64,000 bases of DNA from Prorocentrum cordatum (GCA_963575745.1 CAUYUJ010015496.1:73501-137500), one strand, 5' to 3'. Shown: positions 24,224 through 35,984, counted from the first letter of the stretch. Translations and numbers: made by a program. Notes: generated from the sequence alone by a model not told the origin.

Positions 24224-24920
24224 CCTCTGAGGTTTATTACCGTCGGCAGTTTATTGTTTTATCATCGGCTGAGGTTTATTATCGTCGGCAGTTTTTTATC
24301 ATCGGCAATGGTCAATGGCAACTCCTGAGCTCTCCCGGAAGACGGCGGCACGCAAATGATACGCATTTTTTGAAAAACTTCATTTTTGTGAGAAAAAAAA
24401 ATGCGAATTCCATTGTAATCATTTCAAAATTGCGAAATCGAGCCGTCAGGCGCTTGAATGCCACATTGCGTTCGAGATTTAAGCACGCGACGCATTTATG
24501 ACAAATTTGCGTCGCACGCGCTTTTGCCCGAATATCGAACGCAGTGTGGCATTCAGGCGCGTGCGGGTTCGAATTCGCAATTTCGAAAGGATTTCAATGG
24601 AATTCGCAACCAAATATAATATGTTGTGTCAAAATAAGGTTTTTCAACAAAAAAATGCGTGTCATGAGAAAATTGCGTCGCACACGTTTTCGCCTAAATC
24701 TCGAACGTAATGCGGCATTCAAGCGCCTGACGGCTCGATTTCGCAAATTCGAAAAGATTTCAATGGAATTCGCAATTAAATAGAATATATTTTTTTCAAA
24801 ATGAAGTATTTCAAAAACATGCGTATCATTTGCGTGCCGCCGTGTTCCCGGAGAGCTCAGGAGTTGCTATCGACCACTGCCGATGATAAAAAACTGCCGA
24901 CGGTAATAAACCTCAAGAGG
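24224..24920. mobile_element. foldback / MITE-like inverted-repeat element, about 700 bp
   Basis: The left end (TGAGGTTTATTACCGTCGGC, 24228 on) reads as the reverse complement of the right end, 24901-24920. Similarity continues inward through the CAACTCCTGAGCTCTCC and GGCGGCACGCAAATGATACG stretches and the CGAGCCGTCAGGCGCTTGAA stretch to about 24494 on the left and 24673 on the right, so arms are roughly 225-250 bp. Between them (about 24506-24672) lies a diverged direct copy of the inner right arm. The left tip holds a tandem doublet (24228-24269, 24270-24306). No transposase is encoded and no target duplication is obvious. It is considerably more AT-rich than the window average. Class is inferred from structure only. 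Confidence 0.75.
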
Positions 24921-25072
24921 TTGTGCTGAGGGGTTGTGCTGCAGGAGTGTGCTGGAGGGTTGTGCTGGAGGGTTGTGCTGGAGGGTTGTGCTGGAGGGTT
25001 GTGCTGGAGGGTTGTGCTGAAGGGTTGTGCTGGAGGGTTGTGCTGGAGGGTTGTGCTGGGGGGGTTGTGCTG
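24919..25072. repeat. 13-bp array (GGTTGTGCTGGAG)n
   Basis: About eleven copies of GGTTGTGCTGGAG starting at the right end of the foldback element, with GAG/CAG/AAG variants. Thirteen is not a multiple of three, but the minus strand stays open in all frames. Confidence 0.95.
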
Positions 25073-25199
25073 AGAGAGAGAGAAGGGGGAAAAAAAGAAG
25101 AGATATATATATATTAAAGAAAAGCGCAGAACCATAAAAAAATCCTTGTAATAAAGAAGAAGAAGAAGAGAAGATATATAGAAAGAAAGACAGATAGAG

Positions 25200-26400
25200 G
25201 AGGAGGAGGAAAAGCAAAAATTTCAAGTTTCAAATGAATCAGATTTTATTTAGAAACGCTTTATGAAAATTGAGAAAGAGAGAGAGAGAGAGAGAGAGAG
25301 GAAGAGGAGATAATGAAAAGCAAGAGAGGAAGGAGAGGAGGAGAGAAAAGGAGAAGACAGGAGAGGAGCAAGAGGAGAGAGAGAGATAGAGAAACAGAGA
25401 GAGAAAAAAGACAGAGAGGAAATAATAATAAAAAAAACCTATCATATTTTCCATGGATAATCAACCCCAGGGATCAACAAGTTCAGGGGGGCATGGGGGG
25501 GAGAGAGACAGAGAGATAGAAAGAGAGAGAGAGAGAGAAAATAAATAATGAAAATGAAGAGGAGAAGAAAAATTCAAGAGGAGAAGTAGAAGAGGAGAGG
25601 AAGAGGAAAAGCAAAAAAATCAAGTTCCAAATCTATTATAGTTTATGTACAAACGCTTTATGTTTTTTATTTTTTAAACAAAAAAAAATGCTCGTGTAGG
25701 AGCTCATGTGCCTCACTTTCCGTGGATAATCAACCCCAGGGATAAACAAGTTCGGGGGCGCATGGGGAAAGAGAAAGATATAAAGAGAGAAATAAAGAAA
25801 ACAAAGAGAGAGTTGAGGGAAATACATAAAAGAAATATTGGAGAAGAAAAAAAAGGAAAAGGACAAGAAGAAATGATGAGGAGAAGTAGAAGAGGAGAGG
25901 AAAGGAGGATAAAACAAAAAATCTGGAGATTCAAATGTATTATTTTTTATTTACAAGCGCTTTATGAAAATTAAAATGTTTAAGTGCTCGTGTAGGGTAG
26001 CTCATGTGCGTCACTTTCCGTGGATAATCAACCCCAGGGATAAACAAGTTCAGGGGGGCATGGGGAGAGAGAGGAAAAAAAGAAATAAATGAGAAATATA
26101 TAAAGAAATAAAAATATAAATTAAGAAAAAAGAAGGAGAAGAGAAGAGGAAGAAAAAGAGCAAAAATTTCAAGTTCCAGATCTATTAGATTTAAGTTACA
26201 AGCGCTTTCTAAAAAATGATTTTTGTTGAGTGCTCGTGTAGGGTAGCTCAAGTGCCTCACTTGCCATGGATAATCAACACCAGGGATAAACAAGTGCAGG
26301 GGGGCATGGGGAGAGAGAGGAAAAAAAGAAAGAAATAAAGAAATATATAAAGAAATAAAAATATAAATTAAGAACAAAGAAGGAGAAGAGAAGAGGAAGA
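25200..26400. repeat. ~270-bp satellite, four units, purine-rich
   Basis: GGATAATCAACCCCAGGGAT occurs at 25455, 25724, 26022 and 26268 (spacing 269, 298, 246). Each is followed by AACAAGTTCAGGGGGGCATG, a GA/A-rich stretch and a CAAGTTCCAAATCTATTA ... ACAAACGCTTTATG segment. Unit length varies with the purine tract. No coding potential beyond low-complexity readings. Confidence 0.9.
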
Positions 26401-26404
26401 AAAA

Positions 26405-26905
26405 GAGCAATCCTCGAGTATATGCTTGCATCGCTTGAGACATCCTCGACAAGCTTCTCGAATCGCTTGAGACATCCTCGCAGAATTGCTGGTTTCGCTT
26501 GAGACATCATTGAAGCATTGCTCGTTTCGTTTGGGCATGCCTCCCAAAATTCTTGGTTTCGCTAGAGACATCCTCACAGAATTGTTGTTTTCGCTTGAGA
26601 CATCCTTAAGAAACGTATCGTTTCGCTTGAGACATCCTTCAGTATATGCTTGTTTCGCTTGAGACATCCTCGAGTATATGCTTGTTTCGCTTGAGACATC
26701 CTCGACAAGCTTCTCGAATCGCTCGAGACATCCTCGAGTATATGCTTGTTTCGCTTGAGACATCCTCGACAAGCTTCTCGAATCGCTTGAGACATCCTCA
26801 CAGAATTACTGGTTTCGCTTGAGACATCCTTGAAACATTGCTCGTTTCGTTTGAGCCTGCCTCCCAAAATTCTTGGTTTCGCTTGAGACATGATGAAAAA
26901 AGTGT
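26405..26905. repeat. 32-bp minisatellite, array B
   Basis: Same CGCTTGAGACATCC unit as array A. Starts at 26656, 26688 and 26720 are exactly 32 bp apart, and about 15 units are present, with tails such as TCGAGTATATGCTTGTTT and TCGACAAGCTTCTCGAAT. It ends at the TTGATGTTGCCATTTCAACATAAC doublet near 26920-26965. Confidence 0.95.
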
Positions 26906-27089
26906 GATCGCTTCGCTTGATGTTGCCATTTCAACATAACTTGATCTTGCTATCTCAACATAACGTTCCGAGGTGATAATGAAGTTTGGCCTCCGCGCCC
27001 CGCGCCCCCGACCAAACTCTTATTGGTCGACGATAAAAAACTCTAACGACTTAGGGGGGGTACATTACTATCGTGGGCATGGGGTTAAA

Positions 27090-28744
27090 TTGTCACCGTC
27101 ATCATCACCATCATCATGACCATCATCATCATAAGCATTATCATGATCGTCACCATCATCATGATCAACATCCCCAACAGCATCATCATCAGCAGCAGCA
27201 ACAACAGAAGCAGCAGCAGCATCCCGTCATCATCATCATCAGCAGCAGCATCAACATCACCACCACCATCCTCATCATCATCATCGCCAGCATCACCAGC
27301 ACCACCACCATCACCCTCATCATCACCATCATCACCAGCATCACCATCGTCACGACCAGCATTCTAAACATGATCATCATCATCAGCAGCAGCATCCCGT
27401 CATCACCATTAGCAGCAGCAGCATATTCACCAGCACCACCCGCCATCATCAGCATCATAATCGTTACCAGCATCATCATCATCATCAGCAGCAGCCGCAG
27501 CATCCCGTTATCATCACCATCAGTCGCAGCAACATCATTATCACCACCACATCCGTGATCATCATCATCATCATCATCATCATCACCACCATCATCATCA
27601 TTATCATTACCATTACCATCATCATCAGCATCAGCAGCACCCCGTCATCATCATCAGCAGCAGCAGGATTATCAGCATCATCACCACCATCATCATAATC
27701 ACCAGTACCATCATCGCAATCATCATCGTCACCAGCACCATCATCATCATCATCACGGTCATCATCGTCAACATCGTCACCCTCAGCATCATCAGCATCA
27801 GCATCATCACTACGGCAAAAGCAGCAGCATCCCGTCACCATTATCAGCAGCATCATCATCATCACCACCACCACCATCAACATCGTCATCACCGTCATCA
27901 TCGACACCACCATCATCACAGTCACAATCACCAACACCATCATCACCATCATCAGCAGCAGGATCTCGTCATCAGCATCATCAGAATCATCAGCAGCAGC
28001 AGTCTCATCACCACCACCACCACCATCATCATTTTCATCATCATCACCAGCACCATCATCCTCGTCACCATCACCATCGCCAGCATCATCATCATCAGCA
28101 GCAACATTCCATCATGATCAGCAGCATATCATCATTAGAAGCATCATCATCACCACACCAACCATCATCATCATCATCACCATCATCATGGTCACCAGTT
28201 GCTTCATCATCATCATCGTCGTCATCATCATAATCAGTATCACCACTATCAGCATCATCATCAGTAGCATCTTCTGCATCATCATGATCATCAGCAGCAC
28301 CAGCACCAGCAGCCTCCTGTCATCATCATCAGCAGCAGCAGTATCGTCACCTACACCATCAACATCATCATCAGCAGCAGCATTATCATCATCGTCACCA
28401 TTACCAGCACCATCATCACCATCATCATAACCATCATTACCATCGTCATGGTCAGTACCCTCAACATCATCATCAGCAACAGCAGCAGCAGCATCCCACC
28501 ATCATCATCAGCAGCAGCATCATCACCACCACCACCATCATCATCATAATCACCATCATCATCACCATCATCATCATCACCATCATCATCATCACAAACA
28601 TCCCGTCATCATCAGCAGCAGCAGCATCATTAGAACCACCACCATCATCATCACCATCAGCATCGTCATCATCATGATCATCATCATCAGCAGCAGCAGC
28701 ATCCCGTCATCATCAGCATCAACAGCAGCATCATCAACACCGCC

Positions 28745-28778
<34 letters not shown>

Positions 28779-29187
28779 TCATCATCGTCATCACCATCAA
28801 GACTGTCATCATCATCATCATCATCATAATCATCACCACCATCATCATCAAAAGCATTTCAATAATCATCATCACCATCATCATCATGACCATTATCCTC
28901 AACATCATCATCAACATCAGCAGCCGTAGCAGCATCAGCAGCATCAGCATCATCACCACCACCAACATCATCATCATCACCATCATCATCGTCACCATCG
29001 CCATCACCAGCACCATCATCATCTCCACCACCACCATCACCATCATCACCATCATCATCATCATCATCACCGCCATCGTCATGATCAATATTCTCAAGAT
29101 CATCATTATCAGCAGCAGCCGTAGCATCCTGTCATCATCATCAGCAGCAGCATCATCATCACCACCACCACCATCATCACCACCACC

Positions 29188-29247
<60 letters not shown>

Positions 29248-29279
29248 GTCATCGTCATCGTCACCATCATCATCGTCAA

Positions 29280-29322
<43 letters not shown>

Positions 29323-29580
29323 ATCCTGTCATCATCACCAGCAGCAGCATCATCACCACCACCACAATCATCATCATCACCATCATCATCGTCACCATCA
29401 CCATCATCATGATCGTCATCATCAGCAGCAGCATCCCGTTATCATCATCAGAATCATTAGCAGCAGCATCATCATCATCACCACCATCATCATCGTGAGT
29501 ATCACCATCACTATCGCCAGCGCCATCGTCATCACCATCACCCTCGTCGCCGCCGCCGCCACCGCCACCACCATCATCAT
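27090..29580. repeat. CAT/CAG block with CATCCCGTC punctuation (block 2)
   Basis: Same construction as 20450-23575: CAT/CAC/CAG text with GCAGCATCCCGTCATCATC-type motifs near 27221, 27395, 27500, 27640, 27830, 28600, 28700, 29126, 29320 and 29430 (some as CCTGTC or CCCGTTATC). The two blocks flank the 3.5-kb island at 23.6-27.1 kb. Confidence 0.9.
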
Positions 29581-30704
29581 CCGCCTCCTCCCACCCCTTT
29601 CGGCGGCCCGCGAAAAACGCATGCGGGCAGTGCGGCGGCGGCCGCGCCGCCTGGGCGCGACCACTCCCTCGCAGACGCTGGGCCGCGGACCCCCCGAGGG
29701 AAGCGCCGGCTAGGGGCCCTGCGCATCATGCAAGACGGGTCCTCGAGGACAGGGCACGGAGATGAGAAGCGGGCACGAAGGGGGCCCTGGAAGTCTTGTT
29801 CCTCCGCTCGGGATGAAGAGCTGGTCCTGGGGAAAGTCCCTTGGGTCTGGAACACGTTTCCCTCGGGACACCCTTTCCTTCAACTTGATGAAGAGGGGCC
29901 GAGTGAGGCCGCCTACATGCGACCAGCGCAGATTGCCAGATGGGGTCAGAAGATCGCACCACATCGCCGATGAATCGGCAAGAGAATATATTTCCAATTC
30001 GAGCCGCATCTCCGATACCTCGGCGATGCGGCGCGATCCTCCGATCACGTCTACCCTGGCCCCGATCGAGGAGGATTAAGGCTGTTGCATGTTTCTTTCT
30101 CTTTTTACCCCTCCAAAGGCTCCTGTGGCCTCCTGAGGCCTCCACGCAGTCATCAGACACTTGTGTGCCTGAGGACCCGCGGTGATCAGGCCACGGGCCT
30201 GGCGCAGACCTCAGACGCTCAGCTGTTCATTGGTCAGGGGAGGAAGGAAAAGAAGGCGAACGAGAGGCTAGAGCGAGAGGGAACTCCGGTAACCTCAAGG
30301 GACCTCCTCCAAGGACCTGAGGAAACCTCCACAAACCTTCAGGGACCTCTGGAAAACAAGAACGCCTACCTTCGCGCTTCGACCAGCGTGAAGGGCGGCT
30401 ACATTCGCGCTTTCACGCCGTCCCCTGGAGAACTGCAGCTGCTCCAGCCCGAACTGTGAAGCGAAAAATGCGATTACGCTTGCACCCCTGAACGTGACCT
30501 AGCTGTTCGGAGTAGGCAAGGCAGGAAGGAGGGCAGCCACCTGTGAATCCCTGCCCACTATGCCCATTGACTTGGACCAGCAGAGGCTCACTGGAGGGGG
30601 CTCAGGAGCGAACCCCCACTGGCGAACCTTTACCTGCCACGCCATGAGACCTCCCCACGCACCCACCCAGGACAGCGCATTCCAATTGCCCGCGCGATTC
30701 ACCC
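29581..30704. other. unique GC-rich sequence, no gene assigned
   Basis: Readings of 90-145 codons on both strands overlap without recognisable motifs. No repeat was seen apart from short GACCTCC-type echoes near 30300-30350. Confidence 0.4.
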
Positions 30705-30768
30705 ACACACACACACACACATACACACACACACACACACACACGCACACACACACACACACACACCG
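30705..30768. repeat. (CA)n microsatellite
   Basis: About 64 bases of CA with single TA and GCA interruptions. 30769-31140 to its right is unique sequence without a supported gene. Confidence 0.95.
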
Positions 30769-31189
30769 CCGAGTGGCCAGCTCGGAGCAGGGTTCCAACG
30801 AGGCCGTCCAAGATGCAGGATGGCCAAGTGCGAGGCGAGGGAGGCTTGCCAAAATCTACCTAGGGGCGTACGGGCGGCCTGGTCCTGTAGCCAGGCGGAG
30901 CGCCGAGAGCGCCGAAACTGACTGTCCTACCATACAGGCTCGCAGCCGCGCTCGAGAAGGTACTGAAGCGGGATTCAATAGGGTCCCAAAGCACTTCGAA
31001 GGTTCGAGGCGACAGAGGCGGCCAGACTTTCTGCGTTTCTGACTTCTGCGGGCCGTCTTTGGGCCCCAGGGGCCGCCAACGGAACTGCTCGACGTGAGAA
31101 CCGCTGTTTGGCAGGGAGTCGGGATGTCCAACGACATACATATATAGAGAGAGATATGTACACATATGTGTCACGACATATAGATCTAC

Positions 31190-31194
<5 letters not shown>

Positions 31195-31220
<26 letters not shown>

Positions 31221-31312
31221 CTTGAACCATCGCGCGCGCTTCGCGCGCGCTCAGGTTCTAGTAGGCCCCAGGCCTTGACGAATTCACTGCTCCACTGAAG
31301 TAATGGACCACA
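31195..31312 (+). repeat. TA/GC-hairpin module, copy 1
   Basis: A (TA)n run, then GCGCGCGCTTCGCGCGCGC (a self-complementary hairpin), then GGTTCTAGTAGGCCCCAGGC ... CTCCACTGAAGTAATGG. The same three parts in the same order occur at 34395-34504. Confidence 0.85.
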
Positions 31313-31439
31313 ATCCACGCATGCCAACCCGCATTCCGAAAGGCTTCGGGGAAAATGGTTGCGTAGGGGGGCGGAGGCCGGATGAATCGGGCTCCCAGAA
31401 GGCCTTCTGGGAGCTCGGGTTTGGAGGGCGTCTTGGGGA

Positions 31440-31555
31440 GCCTGTTGGGGCGCGCAGCCGTCGTAGTCGTAGTGTCGTCGCCTCGTAGGGCGCGCCGCCG
31501 TCGTCGTCGTCGTCCTCGTCTTCGTCGGTTCGTCGTCGTCGTCGTCGTCGGTTCA
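31440..31555. repeat. GTC/CGT trinucleotide patch
   Basis: CGTCGTCGTCGTCGTC-type runs, the opposite strand of the GAC repeats elsewhere in the window. Confidence 0.85.
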
Positions 31556-31729
31556 AGAGGGCACTTTGCGCAAAACGATCTGCGGAGGGCCGCGAGAAGG
31601 CGATCAGTCATGTTCCCAGTCAATTTCCCAGACAGCTCTTCTGTAGCATGATGGTACTTCGAAGCCTCCGGAGACTCGCGGGCCCATGATGAACCATGTC
31701 CCCGGAAGGCTTTCTGGGGACATGGTTTG

Positions 31730-34010
31730 GTGGTGTGTGTTGGGGGGCCTCTTGGGCGCTCCCTGGGGGCCCCTTGGGGGCCTCCGGGAACTCGCGGGCC
31801 CATGATGAACCATGTCTCCGGAAGGCTTTCTGGGGACATGATTTCTTGGGGTGTGTTGGGGGGCCTCTTGGGCGTTCCCTGGGAGCCCCTTGGAGGTCTC
31901 TTGGGACTTCCTGGGGACCTCTTGGGCGCCTCACGGGGCTTCGTGGGAGCCTCTTGGTAGCCTCCGGGGGCCTACTGGCGGCCTCTAGGGCCAGAGACCT
32001 CGAAATATCGGTTGGCGGTCCCCCTCTGGGCCCCCTCTTGGGGAGCTCTTGGGGCACGCTTGGGTTATCTGGGGAGCCTCCTGGGCCGTCTTGGGGCCCT
32101 CTTCGGGGCCTCGTGGGTCGTCTTGGAGCGATCTGAAGGGATCCCGAAACCGTGAGGGAGCGCTGGGAAGCGGGGAAAGCGAGAACGCCTGAATCCTTCA
32201 AAACCATCGAAGAATGAGCGAATGTTGCCTCCCAGGGCCCTCTTGGGGAGCCTCTTGAGTCCGTCCTGGAGCGTGTTGGAGCCCTCGTCGGCCGTCTTGA
32301 GGGCATCTTGGGCGTCTTCGGGGCCTCTTGGGACCGTCTTGGGCCCTCTCAGGATCTCCATTAGCCTGTCGTGGGCTGCTTCGGGGCGGGCCCGGGCCGC
32401 CTCGAGACTCATCTGGGCCTTCTCTTGGGGCGCTCTTGGGGCACACTTGGGTTGTCTGGGGAGCCTCCTGGGCCGTCTTGGGGCCCTCTTCGGGGCCTCG
32501 TGGGCCGTCTTGTCTTGGAGCGATCTGAAGGGCCTCCGAAACCGTGAGGGAGCGCTGGGAAGCGGGGAAAGCGAGAACGCCCAAATCCAAAACACTCGGA
32601 AAATTAGTAAATATTGCCTCCCAGGGCCTCGAGGAGCCTCTCGAGTCCGTTCTGGAGCGTGTTGGAGTCCTCGTCAGCTGTCTTGAGGGCATCTTGGGCG
32701 TCTTCGGGGCCTCTTGGGACCGTCTTGGGCCCTCTCAGGACCCCCTTAGCATGTCGTGGCCTGTTTCGGAGCGGGCCGGGGCCACCTCGGGAGCTCTGGA
32801 CCCCCCCCAACAACCCCAGGCGGGCACCGATGGGGGGAACAGGCAGCGGCCCGCCCCCCCGTGGGCATACTCCGAGATAGAGAAACATGTTCCCGGGAAG
32901 CTTTCCAGGAGCATGATTTGTTCGGCTCTCCTAAGAGTGGGGCCTCTGGGGGCTTACCGAGGGGCCCCTTTTGGCCTTGTCGGCATGCCTATTGGAAACA
33001 GGGTTGGGACGGTGGGCAGAAGCCCAAGAAATCATGTTCCCGGAAAGCTGTCTGGGAAATACGGTTTACCGAAGTGTCTTGGGGGCCCGCAGGGGGCTTC
33101 CCTGGGGGCCTCTTGGGGGCCTATTGGGGCTTCCGGGGGGCCTCTTGGGAGCCTCACAGTGCTTCTTGGGAGCCTCTTGATGGCCTCCCGGGGCGTCCTA
33201 GGAGCCTTGACATGTCGCGCTCTTCGGGCCATCTTAGGTCGCTCTTGGGCCTCTCTTGGGGCGCTGTCGAGGCCCTCTTGAATTATCTGGGGAGCCTCCT
33301 GGGCCGTCTCTGGGCTTTCTTGGGAGCCTCTTCGGCCGTCTTAAAGCGATCTGAAGGGCCTCTGACGCCGTCCGGGACCCTTCGCGGTCCTTTGCTACGT
33401 ATGCACTGGTATATTTTAAAAGTCTTTTGGGGGCCCTTTGGGGTGCCCTTGGAGCCTCTTTTGGGGCCTCTTGGGGGCCTCTTTGGGGCCTCCCTCGTGG
33501 GCCATCTAGGGGGCCTCTGGGGGGCCTCTTGGGCTCTATTGGGGGCCTCTTGGGGCCTTCTGGAGACCTTTTGGGGCGAAAGGCTCGAATTGTCGGTTCG
33601 TGGTTCACCTCTTGAACCCCTCTTGGGGCCGTCTTGGGGCCCTCTTGGGCGCCTCTTGGGCTGACTTGGGGCGCTCTTGGGCCGTCTTGGGGCTCTCTTG
33701 CGCCGTCGTGGCGCCCTCTTTGGGTGCCTCTTGGGTCGCGTTGAACTGATTTCTGGGGCCTCGTGGGCTCTTGGACAATCGGAAGCACGAAACAGCGAGA
33801 ACACGAACAACCTTCAAAAACCATCGCAAATAACACTTTGTTCGCCTCCTGAGTGCCTCGTGGGATTCCTTTTGAGAGCATCTTGGCCGTCTTGAAGCCC
33901 TCTTGGGCTGTCTTCACGCCATGTTGGACCAAGTTTGAAACGCTCCTGTGCGGTCTTCAGCTCTCTTGGAGCGCTCTTGGGCCATCTTGGCGCCCCCTTG
34001 CCCCCTTTGA
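31730..34010 (-). repeat. CCAAGA family, reverse orientation, with three cores
   Basis: Dense CTTGGGGGCCTCTTGGG-type units on the plus strand, i.e. the reverse complement of the 4.9-kb block. Cores with GGAAGCGGGGAAAGCGAGAA followed by AAAACCATCGAA or a variant lie near 32165-32215 and 32555-32610. A further core near 33780-33830 has GGAAGCACGAAACAGCGAGA. The first two cores sit in a ~400-bp direct duplication (32040-32230 against 32425-32630). Confidence 0.85.
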
Positions 34011-34099
34011 CGTTTTTCGGCGCCCCCCGCTGGGTCCGAAACGGCCAGAAGATAACCCGGAGAAGCAATTAAGGACCCCCCCGGCGTTATCATTAGCAC

Positions 34100-34394
34100 C
34101 GCGCCGTAATTAAATAATTATTTGGGGGGGTTTTCGCCGAGCGATATTATTAGCACCGCGCAAATGGAAGGAAAATAAATAATTCCAGCGCCCCGCCTCG
34201 GGTGGCATACCAATTAGAATTGTAATGAGAATAAGAATACGAATACGATCTGGTGTACCCCCTCCTGGTGCCAGGATAACGCTTCTGGGTGCCGGGTGCG
34301 TTATCCTTTCACCGGAGAGGGGGGGGGGGTGTTCCTGAATCGCTTACTCGGGTTAAACGAGCGCCCTTTAGGGCACCATTGCATTATATGTGTA
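34100..34394. other. AT-richer spacer with a short stem-loop
   Basis: Holds ATTAGCACCGCGC twice (34092 and 34150). At 34273-34307 there is a stem-loop whose arms AGGATAACGC and GCGTTATCCT are exact complements around a 15-base loop, and a G run lies at 34319. No gene. Confidence 0.6.
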
Positions 34395-34504
34395 TACATA
34401 TATATATATACATATATATATATACCATGCGCGCGCTTCGCGCGCGCTTAGGTTCTAGCAGGCTCCAGGCCTTAACGACTTCGCGGCTCCACTGAAGCAA
34501 TGGG
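34395..34504 (+). repeat. TA/GC-hairpin module, copy 2
   Basis: (TA)n, GCGCGCGCTTCGCGCGCGC, then GGTTCTAGCAGGCTCCAGGC ... CTCCACTGAAGCAATGG. Same order and orientation as 31195-31312, about 3.2 kb apart. Confidence 0.85.
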
Positions 34505-35159
34505 ACACACGCGGTTGGAATCAGAAGTAGGTTCCTCGCCTCATATTACTTACCTTCGCCATCAGCAGCTTCTAAGGCATACGAGCCAAACCATTAGACA
34601 TGCAAGACATGCACGTGAATGCGCACCTGGGAGTTTGTCAGGATCCCAGGGGTCTCTTCGAAGACTTGGCGAGTCCTGGAAGCCTCGGGGGCCTCTTCGG
34701 TTTTGTAGGGAGTGTTTCGGAAACGTCTTGAGGGTTGCTGGGACTTTGGGGGGGTCTGGGAGCTCAGGGGTTCCGGTTGTCCTGGCGGGGCTCCTGTCTG
34801 GACACTCTTGGAGCCATGTTGGAGGCCGGATGAATCATGTTCCTGGAAGGCCTTCTGGGAGCAAGGATTTGTGGTGTGCTGTTTGGAACGTTTCGTCGTC
34901 GTCGTCGCCGCCTCTTGCGGAGCCTGGTTGGAGGCCTGATGAATCATATTCCCAAAAGACTTCTTATAATGTGCTTGTTGGGTGTGCTTTGGGGCAAGGG
35001 GCAAGACGTGGATCCTCGCTCCCCGGAAGCAAATGTTCCTGGAGGCCCCTCCGGGAACATCTCCCGGAACCGCCCAGGCCAGAGAGGCTTGCGCGACGGC
35101 GTCTGCGTAGCGCGGCGTGAACGCAACTTGACGGAGGGGGCGGGGGTGGCGCTCGTGTT

Positions 35160-35660
35160 GGGGCCTCTTGGGGTCCTTTGGGGACCTCTTGGGGACCTCC
35201 TCGGGGCCTCTTGGGGGCCTCCTTTGCGCGTCTTGGGGCTCTCTCGGGGCCTCCTGGGAAGCCTTCAGGGCGGAAAAATAAAGTTTTGACTTTTTGTTCC
35301 CCCTCGTGGGCCCCTCTGAAAGTCTTCTCGGGGCCCTCTTGGGCTTTCTAGGGCCCTCTGGGGCGCCTCTTGGGCTGTCTTGGGGCTGTCCAGGGCTGTC
35401 TTCAGGCCGTCTGGGGGGCCTCCCGGGCAGTCTTGGGGCGCTCTTGAGGACCTGTTGGGCCTTGTTGGAGCGTCGGAAAGGTGAAAAGGCGATCAAAACC
35501 AAAAACATCGAAAAACACAATGGAACATCATCGATTTTGACCTCTCGGGGCTCTCTTGGGACGCTTCTTTGAAGCCTCTTGGGGCGGCTTCGGAGCTTCT
35601 TGGGCTGTCTTGGGGCCATGTTGGGCGTCTTCGGGGCCTCTTGAGGTTTTCTTGACCATC
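35160..35660 (-). repeat. CCAAGA family, reverse orientation, with core
   Basis: CTTGGGG / CCTCTTGG units flank a core at about 35466-35550 (GAGCGTCGGAAAGGTGAAAA, AAAAACATCGAAAAACACAATG, ATCATCGATTTTGACCTCTC). This is the best match to the reverse complement of the core at 5141-5218. Confidence 0.85.
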
Positions 35661-35814
35661 TGTACGGCCCGCGTGGCCTGTCGTGGGCAATTTGGAAGCG
35701 GCCCGGGGCAGTCCCGGGGGGTCTGTGACCCCCCCAAGGTCCCGGGGGGCGCCCATGGGGGAGGGTGGCACCGGCCCACCCCTCCCCCGACTTGATCCGA
35801 TGTGTGTATATATA

Positions 35815-35833
35815 CATATAAATGTATGAATGA

Positions 35834-35870
<37 letters not shown>

Positions 35871-35984
35871 CATATGTATATATATATGAAAGAGAGAGAG
35901 AGAGAGAGAGAGAAAGAAAGAAAGAAAGAAATAACAAAAACAAAAAAAAAAAAATAAAAAAAAAAAAAAAAAAAAACGGGAATT

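Larger units (their letters stand above)
31331..35065. repeat. cluster of palindromic hairpin units (eight or nine)
   Basis: Units of about 37-40 bp with consensus ATCATGTTCCCGGAAGG plus its near-complement sit at about 31331, 31384, 31692, 31808, 32882, 33029, 34832, 34941 and 35029. The unit at 31391-31414 is a perfect 24-base palindrome (GCTCCCAGAAGG and its complement). 31692-31728 pairs AACCATGTCCCC with GGGGACATGGTT. Most are preceded by GGCCGGATGAATC or CCATGATGAACC. Paired changes on both arms in several copies suggest the fold, not only the sequence, has been kept or copied. Confidence 0.8.

Noticed and set aside
20450-29580. His-, Ser- and Met-rich ORFs that look like metal-binding proteins
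   Set aside because: Direct consequence of CAT repeats read in different frames; no unique coding sequence is attached.
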